NCBI RefSeq assembly: GCF_016598615.1
Contig: NZ_CP066831.1
Span: 9,734,001-9,798,000, forward strand
Direction of reading: 5' to 3'
From: Streptomyces liliifuscus
GTDB taxonomy: Bacteria; Actinomycetota; Actinomycetes; Streptomycetales; Streptomycetaceae
DNA length: 64,000 nucleotides
Translations under genes and position numbers: made by a program
Notes under the pieces: model-generated
Told to the model about the DNA's origin: nothing
Database searches by the model: none
Seen by the model: the letters and a program-made list of their open reading frames with translations, nothing else
Shown here: piece by piece, positions 23,383-32,262 of the stretch
Position numbering within the stretch: position 1 is the stretch's first letter
Layout of the letters: each line of letters starts with the position of its first letter

Positions 23383-25689
23383 TTACGGCAGTCCCCAGGG
23401 CTCTCCCGGCTCGCTGGGACTGACCGGGGCGATGACGAGATCGGGGCGCTTGCCCGCGTACAACAACACCTCGCGTCCCTTGGCCAGTTCGACGGTGAGG
23501 GTGCCGTCGTCCGCCGTGTGGGTACGGGCCGGTCTGCCGTCGTCCAGGACCGCGGTCACCCGCCCGCCGGTCAGACCGTGCCGCAGGCGCAGCGGCTCGC
23601 CCGCCAGACTCCGCACGCGTACGAAGCGGGTGACGCCGTCGCTGCGGACCGCGCTGACCAGGAAGGCTCCCTGGGTGCGGAAGTCGTGCAGGGTGACATC
23701 GGCCCAGGAGTCGGGCACGGCGGGAAAGACCCGGATGACACCGTCCCAGCTCTGGCAGAGCATGTCGTGCAGGGACTGGGACGCCGACAGCGGAGTCTCG
23801 ATGACCGGCCCGGCCTCCGTGTAGTGGGTGTTGGCCCGGCACGGATAGCGCGTGCTGGTGTCGAAGAACTTCTTCAAGTACGAGAGTGCCGTGTCGCCGC
23901 GGCCCATCATCGCGTACAGCGAGGCGGCGCCCGTATAGCTGTAGCCGCGGTGGGAGCCGGTCAGCGCGTGCCAGTGGACGACCGACTTCTCGATCAGCTC
24001 GCGCTGCTCGGGCTGGTCCCAGTTCACGAGATACAGCGGATAGACCATCAGCAGGTGCGAGTAGTGGCGGTGGGACTGTGCGTACGGCGTGTCCGCGCCG
24101 ATCATGTAGCCGTTGGCGTCCACCGGATACGGCGTCAGCCTGGCCAGCACCTCCTGCCAGCGCGGCACGAGCGGGTCGTCGACGCCCAGGCGCTCGGACG
24201 CCTCCAGCAGAGTGCCGCAGCCCCAACGGATCAGCGCCAGATCGTAGTTGGTGTCCTTCGGGGGGACCACCGGATACTCCGGGGACAGCGTCGATGGCAG
24301 ATGCAGCTTGCCGTCGTCGCCCGGCTGGAGGAAGTGCAGGTAGTAGTTGATCGCGCGGCGCAGCAGCGGGTACACCGTGTCGCGCAGCAGGTCCTCGTCC
24401 ATGCTGTGGCGGTAGCTCAGCCATACGTTGTGCAGGGCCCAGGTCAGATTGCCCGCCTCGCCCCCGCTGCCCGGCACGGGGACGCCGCGGTTGGCGAACA
24501 TGTCGGAACTGCGGCCGACTCCGGCGCTGTCCGCCCGGTACGCGGCGGGCACGTTCGCGATCAGCTGCTCCTGGTTCTGCCTCAGGGTGCTGGCGAGCGA
24601 GTCGAGTTCCAGGTGGTTGGAGCCGTGGATGAGCCAGTACTCCAGCTGGATGTTGAGGTTCCACCACACGGCGGGCCAGGGAGTGGGTTCGAGCCAGGGC
24701 CCACAGGTGGCCATCGGCGGGCCGCCCTCGCGGCTGGCCGACGCGATCTTGTAGAGCTGGATCCAGTGGAAGCTCTGCAGCCGTTGGTCGGGGATCGAGA
24801 CGAAGCTCCGGCGGTAGAACGCGTGCCACCAGCGGGTGTGCTGCCTGCGGAGCGTTGCGTAGGGAGCCGCACGCTGGATCTTCCTGAGCGAGGCCTCCCC
24901 GGCCCGGGTGTCCGAGGGATGGCTGTGGGCCACGTTGAGCAGCAGGGTGTCGCCTGAGCGGCGGTAGGCGGTCGCGGTCTGGCCGCCGCCGACGAGCGGC
25001 TGGAGCACCTGCTCGACGTCACCGGTGGTGCGCGTGGTCCAGGGCGGGTTGGCGACGTAGCCCGTCGGCGGTGCCTCGCTGATCTTCCTGGGGCTGATGG
25101 CCTCCTCGGGGTGGAACGTCCAGCGGACCTCCTCGTCGCCGTCGGCCGTCACGCGTGCGGCGAGGACTCCGTCGTGGATGAGGGCGGAGAGCGTCAGGGT
25201 GCCCTTGTCGGTGGTGACGGTGCCGGTGAGTTCGGCGTTCCACAGGCTCAGGCGCCAGTCGACCGCGCCGATGGTGCCGACCGGATCGAGGGTCAGATGT
25301 CCCACGGGCAGCCGACACGTGCCCCAGCCGCTGCCGAACTCGGGCCGGTGGTCCTGTACTTCGCCGTGCTGGACGGTGAAGCGGACGCTGTTGGCGCCCG
25401 GCTCCTTGTAGACCATGCTGCCCAGCCGGCCGTCACCGAGGAACGGTCCCTCGTGCCACAGGGTGGGCATCCTGTGCCACACCAGGTCCTGCCCACGCAG
25501 GAAGTCGGTCCACGCGCCGTCCGAGCCCATGCGGTTGCGGAGCTTCCAACGGCCGTCGGCGGAACCGGCCGTGAGGTCCTCGCCGACGGCGTCCGGGACT
25601 TGGGCCGGTGCCGCCTCGGCGACCGAGGGCAGTGCGGCGGCCGCCGTACCGCCCAGTACCGAACCGAGCACAACTCTTCTAGAGGTCAT
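23383..25689 (-). CDS. Tat-exported GH95-like glycosidase (alpha-L-fucosidase/galactosidase family)
   Basis: Secreted glycoside hydrolase of 768 residues. The start is a Tat signal (MTSRRVVLGSVLGG), with GGAGG 8 nt before ATG 25689. GH95 stations are recognisable: GRLGSMVYKEP and QHGEVQDHRP in the N-terminal beta domain, the NLN pair of WWNLNIQLEYW, the general-acid segment LPSTLSPEYP, and SHRHYSHLLMVYPL. Where typical members read like IDGNFG, including the catalytic-base aspartate, this protein reads VIETPLS, so catalysis or specificity may differ. It lies 28 bp downstream of a secreted lyase-like gene and is probably in its operon, suggesting joint attack on a fucose- or galactose-decorated polysaccharide. 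Confidence 0.8.
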   Translation of the reverse strand: MTSRRVVLGSVLGGTAAAALPSVAEAAPAQVPDAVGEDLTAGSADGRWKLRNRMGSDGAWTDFLRGQDLVWHRMPTLWHEGPFLGDGRLGSMVYKEPGANSVRFTVQHGEVQDHRPEFGSGWGTCRLPVGHLTLDPVGTIGAVDWRLSLWNAELTGTVTTDKGTLTLSALIHDGVLAARVTADGDEEVRWTFHPEEAISPRKISEAPPTGYVANPPWTTRTTGDVEQVLQPLVGGGQTATAYRRSGDTLLLNVAHSHPSDTRAGEASLRKIQRAAPYATLRRQHTRWWHAFYRRSFVSIPDQRLQSFHWIQLYKIASASREGGPPMATCGPWLEPTPWPAVWWNLNIQLEYWLIHGSNHLELDSLASTLRQNQEQLIANVPAAYRADSAGVGRSSDMFANRGVPVPGSGGEAGNLTWALHNVWLSYRHSMDEDLLRDTVYPLLRRAINYYLHFLQPGDDGKLHLPSTLSPEYPVVPPKDTNYDLALIRWGCGTLLEASERLGVDDPLVPRWQEVLARLTPYPVDANGYMIGADTPYAQSHRHYSHLLMVYPLYLVNWDQPEQRELIEKSVVHWHALTGSHRGYSYTGAASLYAMMGRGDTALSYLKKFFDTSTRYPCRANTHYTEAGPVIETPLSASQSLHDMLCQSWDGVIRVFPAVPDSWADVTLHDFRTQGAFLVSAVRSDGVTRFVRVRSLAGEPLRLRHGLTGGRVTAVLDDGRPARTHTADDGTLTVELAKGREVLLYAGKRPDLVIAPVSPSEPGEPWGLP

Positions 25690-25717
25690 GTGCGGTGCCT
25701 CCAAGATGCGACACGGT

Positions 25718-26422
25718 TCACCGAGTCCAGTACGTGAGGTTGCGGAAGCGTGCCTCGGCCCGGCCGCTGCCGTGGTGGTAGACGCCGTTCTTGAAGTGGC
25801 GGGTGGCGGGTCCCCGGTCCCTGGTCGTCAGGACCAGCTCGTCGTCGAAGTAGACGTTGACGCCGCCACCGGTGGCGTTGTGTTCGAGCTTGACGTTGAA
25901 CCACGTGTTGTAGGCGTTCGTCCTGAGAACCGTGCTGTCGTACGCCCTCACCGTGCCGCCGCTCGCGCTGTAGGCGTTGAGCATGAAGTCCGTCGCCGGT
26001 GTGCCCGACGGGTGGATCACACGGAGGATCTGCACGAAGGTCGCGCCGTTCGTGCCGGACGGGAGGTACACGTCCGCGTCCCACATGTGCTGGCCGGACG
26101 TGTACTCCTGCCTCCAGCGCATCTCGGTGCGCGGGTCGGTGGAGCTGCCCTGCGACATGGGCTCATCGGTGTCGTACACCCACATGCGGTGGACGCCGCC
26201 GCTGTTGCTGTACCGGTCGGCCAGGTCGAGGTTCCACGGCTTCTGCATGCCGTACGTGAACGCGGTCCTGTTCCAGCCGTCCGTGGGCGACGCGGCAGAG
26301 GTGGCAGCGGAGGCGGCGGAAGCGGCGGAGGACGTCGACGGGGTCGTGGCCCAGGCGGCGCCTCCGGCGAGTAAGCCTCCGGCGGCGAGAACGGTACGTC
26401 TCGATGGGCTTGATGGGGGCAT
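25718..26422 (-). CDS. Tat-exported polysaccharide lyase-like jelly-roll protein (PL7/PL20-like)
   Basis: Secreted protein of 234 residues. The N-terminus is a Tat signal (SPSRRTVLAAGGLLAGG). The mature domain has motifs positioned like alginate-lyase-type beta-jelly rolls: RTEMRW (compare RTELR), FVQILR (compare QIH) and HFKNGVYHH (compare YFKAGVYNQ). The usual catalytic His of QIH and the first Tyr of the third motif are not conserved, so it may be a diverged lyase or a carbohydrate-binding protein. It starts at ATG 26422 downstream of a 13-bp inverted repeat and precedes the GH95 gene. Fold assignment is moderately sure, activity unsure. Confidence 0.65.
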   Translation of the reverse strand: MPPSSPSRRTVLAAGGLLAGGAAWATTPSTSSAASAASAATSAASPTDGWNRTAFTYGMQKPWNLDLADRYSNSGGVHRMWVYDTDEPMSQGSSTDPRTEMRWRQEYTSGQHMWDADVYLPSGTNGATFVQILRVIHPSGTPATDFMLNAYSASGGTVRAYDSTVLRTNAYNTWFNVKLEHNATGGGVNVYFDDELVLTTRDRGPATRHFKNGVYHHGSGRAEARFRNLTYWTR

Positions 26423-26566
26423 GCCAATCCAATCCTCGAAGCGGTACGCGTGATGCGAACGAGCGATACGAGCGATTCATCGGATCTATTGCCTGTCGAA
26501 GGGTAGAACTGGCTGCCTGGAGCGTCAATGATGGTGATGAGGCAAAAATAGATCCGATGTGCGGGG
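26423..26566. promoter_or_regulatory. Promoter region with a 13-bp perfect inverted repeat
   Basis: CATCGGATCTATT (26478-26490) is exactly complementary to AATAGATCCGATG (26547-26559), 56 bp apart. The region is AT-richer than its surroundings and must hold the promoter of the lyase-like/GH95 operon. The arms suit two operator sites in opposite orientation, allowing looping, or the 5' ends of a large hairpin ending the upstream MFS operon. Confidence 0.6.
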
Positions 26567-27925
26567 TCAGTGTTCGGTCGTTGAACCGGGGCGGAGGCGG
26601 CGCAGTGCACGGATCAGCAGCGGGGGCAGCAGTGCGCACTGCACGGCGACCGCGGCCCAGAAGAGACCGGGACACCCCGAGCGCTCGGCCAGTCCATAGC
26701 CCTCGCCTCCCGCGATGCCGCTGGCGAACGCGCCGATTCCGGCGGCCAGCCGCTGGTGGCCGAAGACGACGGCGGGGGAGCGGGGAGACCGGGCCAGGGC
26801 TTCGAGGTCGTTCTTGAGGAAGAGCACGATCTCGCCGAGGCAGATGAGCAGGGCTCCGGCCAGCAGGGCGGCGGGGCGGCCGAGAGCGAGCGTGGCCATG
26901 CCGGCGGCCAGCGCGGCGAATCCGACTCGCAGGGCACGGGCATACGGCATGCGGGCTATCCAGTCCGACAGGAGCGGCTGGGCCACCACCAGGAGCACGG
27001 CGTAGAGGGCGAGGACCAGGCCGTAGAACTCGGTCGAGGTCCGGGGCACGGCGTACACCGCGAGGTAGTGCTGGAAGAACATGAAGACGTACAGGCTCAG
27101 GACGGTGACCGCGAAAGGCAGGACCGGCAGCCCGGCGAACGGCTTCTCCCGGCGGCGGGACGGATGTTGGGCCTCGACGCCTTCTTCTGTGTGCCCGCTG
27201 TCCGCTGTGTGCCCGGCTTCCTTTGGCTGTCCGGCTTCCTTCGGTGTCCTGGGTTCCTGCGGTCGTTCCGGCTCTTCCGGGTGGTGGTCGGGGGCCTCCA
27301 CAGGCAGTAGCGCGTGGCCCACGGTGATGGCCGCGAACAGCACGGCGACCGCGGTGAAGAGTCCCGCGGAGGCGCTGAGTACGAAGGGGGCGGCGGCGAT
27401 CGGACCCAGCGCGATACCGGCGTTGAGGGCGGAGCCGCTCGCAGACAGCAGCAGCGGGCGCCGCTCGTCCGCGACGCGGTGCACCAAGTACGCCTTGTTG
27501 GCGGGCAGATAGAGCGCGGCACCGCAGGAGACGAGGAACAGCGCGCTGACGGCAGCGGCGGGATGGCCGAGCCCCGGCACGAAGCCGGCGAATCCCGCCG
27601 TACGGATCACCAGGGCGAGCAGCATGGTGCGTTGCAGCCCTATGCGCTCGGCGACCACCGCCCCCAAGACACCACCGGCGAACTGCACGAACGAGGCGAT
27701 GGCGAGCACCACGCCGACGGCGCCGAGCCCCATCCCCAACTGCTCGTGCAGCAGCACCGACATGAAGGGCAGCACCGCGAAGCTGCCCAGCGGGATGAGG
27801 AACGATCCGGCCAGCAGAAAGTACTGCGGGCCGCTCAGACCGGCCAGCCCTTTGAGGCCTTCCCGCCCGGTGAGCCGTGCCGGGCGGGACCGCAGTCGGC
27901 CCGGCGGCTCGGCCGACGGCGTCAC
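26567..27925 (-). CDS. MFS transporter with long central loop (probable metallophore exporter)
   Basis: Membrane protein of 452 residues with about twelve helices. The loop between halves (about residues 210-265) is long, hydrophilic and repetitive (PKEAGQPKEAGHT). Segments GSFLIPLGSFAVLPFMSVLL and ALYLPANKAYLVHRVADERR resemble drug- or siderophore-efflux MFS proteins. GTG 27925 overlaps the stop of the ATP-grasp gene (GTGA), making it the last gene of the importer/biosynthesis operon. Export of the product made by the coupled enzymes is the simplest role; this is inference from context. Confidence 0.83.
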   Translation of the reverse strand: MTPSAEPPGRLRSRPARLTGREGLKGLAGLSGPQYFLLAGSFLIPLGSFAVLPFMSVLLHEQLGMGLGAVGVVLAIASFVQFAGGVLGAVVAERIGLQRTMLLALVIRTAGFAGFVPGLGHPAAAVSALFLVSCGAALYLPANKAYLVHRVADERRPLLLSASGSALNAGIALGPIAAAPFVLSASAGLFTAVAVLFAAITVGHALLPVEAPDHHPEEPERPQEPRTPKEAGQPKEAGHTADSGHTEEGVEAQHPSRRREKPFAGLPVLPFAVTVLSLYVFMFFQHYLAVYAVPRTSTEFYGLVLALYAVLLVVAQPLLSDWIARMPYARALRVGFAALAAGMATLALGRPAALLAGALLICLGEIVLFLKNDLEALARSPRSPAVVFGHQRLAAGIGAFASGIAGGEGYGLAERSGCPGLFWAAVAVQCALLPPLLIRALRRLRPGSTTEH

Positions 27926-29229
27926 CCCTCGTCGTCGGCCGCGACGACCGGACGTACGCTCCCGGCCGCGCTGAGCGCCCGGTGCAGGGCCAGTTCGGCC
28001 GTCGCGGCCTCGGCCAGCACGATCCCCGTACAGCCTCGCTGATCGCCCAGGTGCTCAACACGCCGTCCCGGCACGGCGGTTGGGTACCACTCGGGTGAGC
28101 CGGGGAAGGCGGACAGCGTGTCGAGGCCGGTCCAGCCGGTGAGCGTGCCGCGCCGGTCCGGGTAGACGAGCACGAAGCCGGTGGCCGGTCCCGAGGAGGC
28201 GTCGACTGGGCTGTCCAGCAGTGCGGGGCGGCGGCCGAGAGCCGTGTCGACCATGGCCTCGTAGACATTGGTGCCCAACGCACGGCACAGCGCCTCGCCT
28301 ACCAGGGCACCGCCGATACGGCGGTTGATCTCGACCAGTTCCGGCCCCTCGGTGGTGAGGACGAACTCCACGTGCGCGAAGCCCGTGTCATGGCCGGCGG
28401 TCACCAGTACACGCCCCACCCAGTCCTGGAGCAGACCGAGTTCGGGATCCGGGAAGGCCACGGGGAACGCCGCCGCCTCCTCCCGGACGGACGGCTCGGG
28501 GGACATCTGGCGGCTGAGCACGCCCAGCAGCCTCGTCTCGCCCTCCCAACTGAGGGTCTCCGCGCTGTAGACGGGGCCGGAGAAGAAGGGCTCCGCGAAC
28601 AGCCGCCCGGCGAAGGGGCGTTGGGCGGCCTCGGCGAGGGCGGCGTGCAGCTGCCGCTCGTCGCGTACCGGCCACACATTGCGGGAGGAGGTGCCCGCCG
28701 AGTCCTTGAGGACGGCGGGCAGCCCGATCTCGCGGAGGATCTCGGCGGCTGCGGAGGAGGTAGGAGAGGTATGGGTGGAGCCGTCGGAGCCGTCGGAGCC
28801 GTCGGAGCCGTCGGAGCTATTGGAGCCAATGGGGACGGTCATGGCTCCGCCGCGGCTCAGGCCGCGCTCATGGAGGAGCGTGCGCACTCGGCCCTTGTCG
28901 CGCAGCAGCCGGACCGAGGCCGGGTCAGGCCCGGGGAGGCCGAGTTTGGCGGCCAGGTCGGCGCCCGGAACGCTCCAGGTGTCGGTCGAGTTGACGAGCC
29001 CTCGCAGGTCGGGCACCGCGGCCAGCGCGGCGGCGCACGCGGACTCGTCGAACGTGTCGACGTCGACGATGTCGAGTGCGGCGAGCGCTTCGGGCGTGAG
29101 GTGGGCGAGTTCGTGGCGGTAGACGGCCCGGTCGCCGGTGAGCAGACACAGCCGGTGCCCGGCGCCGTCGGCCGCCTCCGCCAGGCGGCCCAGTCCGAAG
29201 GTGAGTGCTTCCAGGGCGGCGATGGTCAC
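27922..29229 (-). CDS. ATP-grasp ligase (amino-acid ligase type)
   Basis: Predicted ATP-dependent carboxylate-amine ligase of 435 residues. An N-terminal Rossmann-like part (RLCLLTGDRAVYRHE, VNSTDTWSV) is followed by the ATP-grasp core: a lysine-bearing LPAVLKDSAGTSSRNVW loop, RLFAEPFFSGPVYSAETL, and the metal-binding HVEFVLTTEGPELVEINRRIGG. The C-terminal domain has GFVLVYPDRRG. A linker around residue 135-150 is an imperfect DGS repeat. The overlaps at both ends (4 bp each) couple it to the PLP enzyme and the MFS exporter. It likely joins an amino acid from the PLP enzyme to another acid to form the cluster product. The substrates are unknown. Confidence 0.83.
   Translation of the reverse strand: MTIAALEALTFGLGRLAEAADGAGHRLCLLTGDRAVYRHELAHLTPEALAALDIVDVDTFDESACAAALAAVPDLRGLVNSTDTWSVPGADLAAKLGLPGPDPASVRLLRDKGRVRTLLHERGLSRGGAMTVPIGSNSSDGSDGSDGSDGSTHTSPTSSAAAEILREIGLPAVLKDSAGTSSRNVWPVRDERQLHAALAEAAQRPFAGRLFAEPFFSGPVYSAETLSWEGETRLLGVLSRQMSPEPSVREEAAAFPVAFPDPELGLLQDWVGRVLVTAGHDTGFAHVEFVLTTEGPELVEINRRIGGALVGEALCRALGTNVYEAMVDTALGRRPALLDSPVDASSGPATGFVLVYPDRRGTLTGWTGLDTLSAFPGSPEWYPTAVPGRRVEHLGDQRGCTGIVLAEAATAELALHRALSAAGSVRPVVAADDEG
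28777..28830 (-). repeat. 9-bp tandem repeat within the ATP-grasp gene
   Basis: On the plus strand GGAGCCGTC is repeated four times from 28777 to 28812, followed by two degenerate units to 28830. It encodes the DGS-repeat linker and preserves frame, so copy number can vary without breaking the protein. Confidence 0.9.
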
Positions 29230-30446
29230 GATGCCCGGTCCTCCTTGTTCGTCGCGGCGGCCGAGATGTCAGCCGAGACCTGAGTCGGTACGTCAGCCGA
29301 TACGGCGGTCGATGTGGCGGCCGGCGCGGCGAGTGGCACCGGAACCTGTCCGGGCGCGGCGAGCGGCGCCGGTACCTGTGCGGGCGCGGCGGTCCCGCGT
29401 ACGTCGTAGCGCCGTCGTTCCCACGCCATCACCGACCAGGGCGGGGCGAGGTCGGCGAGGCCCGTGATCTGGTGGGGCTTGAGGACGCTCGGGTCGAGGG
29501 CCTCCTGGTGGCGGGCGAAGACGCGCTCGGTGTAGCGGTGTCCGGTGTCGGCGCCGATCACCACGTGCACCCGCTCCGGGTGGCGCGCGGCCTCCCAGCC
29601 GGCGACGAGGTGGGCGGCGCCGGTGGACAGGCCGGCGAACACGGCGTGTTCCCGCAGCAGGCCGACGGCGCCGGCCATGGCATGGCGGAAGTCGAGCCAG
29701 TGCAGCGTGTCGTAGAGGTCGTGGCGGACGTTGTCGAACGGGATCGAGCTGCCGATGCCCGCGATGATCGCCTCTGGGTCAGTGAACCCGTCGCTGCCGA
29801 AGGTGACGCTGCCGAAGGGCTGCACCCCCAACAGCCGTACGGCCCGGCCGCGTTCGCGCAGCGGATCCACGAGACCGCCGGTGGACGATCCCGTGCCCAC
29901 GGCACCCACGACGGTGAGCGGGGTGTCGGGCAGCGCACGGTCGACCAGGTCGGCGAACTCGCGGTAGCCGGTGTAGTGGACGGCGTCGTGGTACTGGCGC
30001 ATCCAGTGCAGACCGGGCCGGTCGGCCAGCAGCTGCCGCACCCGGCGCACCCGCCGCTCCTGGTCGAGCCGCAGGTCCTGCGAGGGCGGCATCTGGTCCA
30101 CGGTCGCCCCGAGGATCTCCAGTTGGGCACGCATCGCGGCGTCGACGGTGGTGGAGGCGACGATGTGACAGTTCAGCCCGTACCGGTGACACGCCATCGC
30201 CAGGGCCAGCGCGTAGATACCGCTGGAACTGTCGACGAGGGTCTGGCCCGGCTTGACGGTCCCGCGCTCCAGCAGGGTGCGGACCGCGCCGAGGGCGGCG
30301 TAGACCTTCAGGGTCTCGAAGCGGGCCAGCACCACGTTGTCGGACAGCCGCAGCAGGTCGGGGGCCTTCATCGCGTCGGTGATGTGCTCGTGGACCGGGG
30401 GAGCGGGAGCAGGGGTGGGTGCGGTACGCGTCGGAGTCACCGTCAC
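29226..30446 (-). CDS. PLP-dependent CysK/SbnA-like enzyme
   Basis: Fold-type II PLP enzyme of 406 residues. K47 in ARFETLKVYAALGAV is the probable PLP lysine, though the usual GSxKDR context is absent. DSSSGIYALALAMACHRYGL matches the substrate-binding loop, and VVGAVGTGSSTGGL binds the cofactor phosphate. SbnA-like relatives make N-(2-amino-2-carboxyethyl)-glutamate in staphyloferrin B synthesis, so a beta-replacement reaction to a metallophore building block is plausible. About 60 C-terminal residues form a Val/Ala/Pro repeat tail of no visible function. GTG 30446 overlaps the binding-protein stop (GTGA) and its stop overlaps the ATP-grasp start. No SbnB-like dehydrogenase gene is present in the operon. 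Confidence 0.8.
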   Translation of the reverse strand: MTVTPTRTAPTPAPAPPVHEHITDAMKAPDLLRLSDNVVLARFETLKVYAALGAVRTLLERGTVKPGQTLVDSSSGIYALALAMACHRYGLNCHIVASTTVDAAMRAQLEILGATVDQMPPSQDLRLDQERRVRRVRQLLADRPGLHWMRQYHDAVHYTGYREFADLVDRALPDTPLTVVGAVGTGSSTGGLVDPLRERGRAVRLLGVQPFGSVTFGSDGFTDPEAIIAGIGSSIPFDNVRHDLYDTLHWLDFRHAMAGAVGLLREHAVFAGLSTGAAHLVAGWEAARHPERVHVVIGADTGHRYTERVFARHQEALDPSVLKPHQITGLADLAPPWSVMAWERRRYDVRGTAAPAQVPAPLAAPGQVPVPLAAPAATSTAVSADVPTQVSADISAAATNKEDRAS

Positions 30447-31450
30447 CGCCCGACCGAGCGCAGGTAACGGCCCAGGTCCTCGGCGCCCTTGACATTGCGG
30501 GGGCCGCTGACGGCGTCGCCGTAGGACATCACGAAGAAGCGGTTGTCCTTCACCGCCGGAACCGACTTCAGGCTCTTGAGCGACTTGAGGTGGGCGATCT
30601 TGTCCTTGGCGGGCTGGTCGGCGTAGTCGACGATCACGATCACTTCGGGTTTCGCCTCGATCACCGGTTCCCAACCGACCGTCGTCCAGCCCTTGTCGAG
30701 CCCGTCGAAGACGTTGGTCGCTCCGGCGGCGGTGATGATGTCGTTCGGCGCGGCATGGCGGCCCGCGGTGAACGGCTGGTCGGTGCCGGAGTCGTAGACG
30801 AAGACCTTGGCGGGGGCGCCCTTCTCGGGCCAGGTCTTCTTCAGTGCGGCGACACGGTCCTTGAGGTCGGTGACGAGCTCGTCGGCCCGCTTCTCGACGT
30901 CGAAGATCCGGCCGAGGTTGTCCAGGTCGGTGTAGAGCGCGTCCAGCGGTGTCACGTCGACGCTCTTGTCGCCGTAGTCCCAGCAGGTCTCGGTGTGCAG
31001 ATAACTGGCGACGCCGACCTTCTCCAACAGGGCAGGGGTGATGCCCCGTTCCTCGCTGAAACCGGAGTTCCAGCCGGCCAGCACCCAGTCGGCCTTGGCA
31101 TCGACGACGATCTCCCGGGTGATCCGCTCGGTGCCCAGCCGCTCGACCCCGGTGTAGTCCTCGCGCCAGGGCGAACCCTTGATAGCCGGGTCGCCGAGCT
31201 TGTTCATGACATAGCCGCGCATCCGGTCGGCCAGCCCGAGGGAGAACATCTTCTCGGCGCCGCTGACGTCGTAGGCCACCGCGCGCTTCGGGCGGGTGTA
31301 CGTGACGTCCTCGCCGCAGTTGGAGACGGTGACGGTGTCGTCCTTCTTGTTCTTCGCCGCGGACTCGACCTCGGCGCCGCAGCCGGTGGTCAGGAGCCCG
31401 GCCGTGAGCAGTACGGCGGCCAGGTTCCGGGGCAGCGGTGGTCGCATCAT
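30443..31450 (-). CDS. Siderophore/B12-type substrate-binding lipoprotein (Peripla_BP_2)
   Basis: Extracytoplasmic binding lipoprotein of 335 residues. The lipobox is LLTTGC with Cys24. The mature protein has the two-lobe Fe-siderophore/cobalamin-binding pattern: GEDVTYTRPKRAVAYDVSGAEKMFSLGL, VVDAKADWVLAGW, then APAKVFVYDSGTDQPF and EPVIEAKPEVIVIVDY. A short LKSLKSLKS repeat lies near the C-terminus. Four-bp overlaps link it to the ATPase gene upstream and the PLP-enzyme gene downstream, so importer and biosynthetic genes are one transcript. The ligand may be the metal-loaded product of the operon; cobalamin is the main alternative. Confidence 0.87.
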   Translation of the reverse strand: MMRPPLPRNLAAVLLTAGLLTTGCGAEVESAAKNKKDDTVTVSNCGEDVTYTRPKRAVAYDVSGAEKMFSLGLADRMRGYVMNKLGDPAIKGSPWREDYTGVERLGTERITREIVVDAKADWVLAGWNSGFSEERGITPALLEKVGVASYLHTETCWDYGDKSVDVTPLDALYTDLDNLGRIFDVEKRADELVTDLKDRVAALKKTWPEKGAPAKVFVYDSGTDQPFTAGRHAAPNDIITAAGATNVFDGLDKGWTTVGWEPVIEAKPEVIVIVDYADQPAKDKIAHLKSLKSLKSVPAVKDNRFFVMSYGDAVSGPRNVKGAEDLGRYLRSVGR

Positions 31451-32262
31451 GAGTGCCGTCCTTCTGGTGGGGCGTCGGGAAGCGCGGCAGGCGCCGCGGC
31501 GGTCAGGTCGTAGATGAGGTGGGGTGCGCCGGTGCGCGGGTGGTGGACGACCGTGACATCGACGCCGAACACCTTGCGGACCAGTTCGGGGGTCAGGACC
31601 TCGGTCGGGCTGCCGGTGGCGACCAGCGAGCCGGAGCTCAGTACGGCGATCCGGTCGCAGGCGGCGGCCGCCAGGTTGAGGTCGTGCAGGGCCGTGAGCA
31701 CGGTCAGCCCGGAGCCGCGCAGGAAGGACAGCAGCTCCACCTGGTGCCGTACGTCGAGGTGGTTGGTGGGTTCGTCGAGGACCAGGACACGGGGTTCCTG
31801 GACCAGGGCGCGTGCGACGAGGACGCGTTGGCGCTCCCCGCCGGAGAGCGTGAGCACGCTGCGTTCGGCGAGGTGGGCGACGTCCAGCCGTTCCATCGAC
31901 TCCCGGCGCAGGGCGCGTTCGCGGGCGGTGAGGGGGTGATTGCCACGGGCGTGCGGAGCGCGGCCGAGGGCCACCACCTCCTCGACGGTGAAGTCGAGTT
32001 CGGTCTGGCTCTCCTGGGTCAGGGCGGCGATCGACCGGGCGCTGTCCCGCAGTTTCAGCGATGTCAGATCGGTGCCGTCGAGCAGGACGGCCCCGGACGT
32101 CGGCCGCAACGCCCGGTAGACACAGCGCAGCGCGGTCGACTTGCCGCTGCCGTTCGGACCGACGAGCCCGACGATCCGGCCGGCCTCCACGTCGAGGTTC
32201 AGCCGGTCCACCAGGGCACGCCCGGCCGCCTCGACCGACAGGTCACGCAGGGACAGGACCAT
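31447..32262 (-). CDS. Siderophore/B12-type ABC transporter ATP-binding protein (FepC/FecE-like)
   Basis: Cytoplasmic ATPase of 271 residues. Walker A GPNGSGKST is at about residues 34-42, the signature is TLSGGERQRV, Walker B VLVLDEPTNHLD and the H-loop TALHDLNLAA. The C-terminal tail (VFGVDVTVVHHPRTGAPHLIY) is typical of FecE/FhuC-like ATPases. It begins immediately after the permease stop and overlaps the binding-protein gene by 4 bp. It powers import through the permease at 32263-33408. Confidence 0.92.
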   Translation of the reverse strand: MVLSLRDLSVEAAGRALVDRLNLDVEAGRIVGLVGPNGSGKSTALRCVYRALRPTSGAVLLDGTDLTSLKLRDSARSIAALTQESQTELDFTVEEVVALGRAPHARGNHPLTARERALRRESMERLDVAHLAERSVLTLSGGERQRVLVARALVQEPRVLVLDEPTNHLDVRHQVELLSFLRGSGLTVLTALHDLNLAAAACDRIAVLSSGSLVATGSPTEVLTPELVRKVFGVDVTVVHHPRTGAPHLIYDLTAAAPAALPDAPPEGRHS

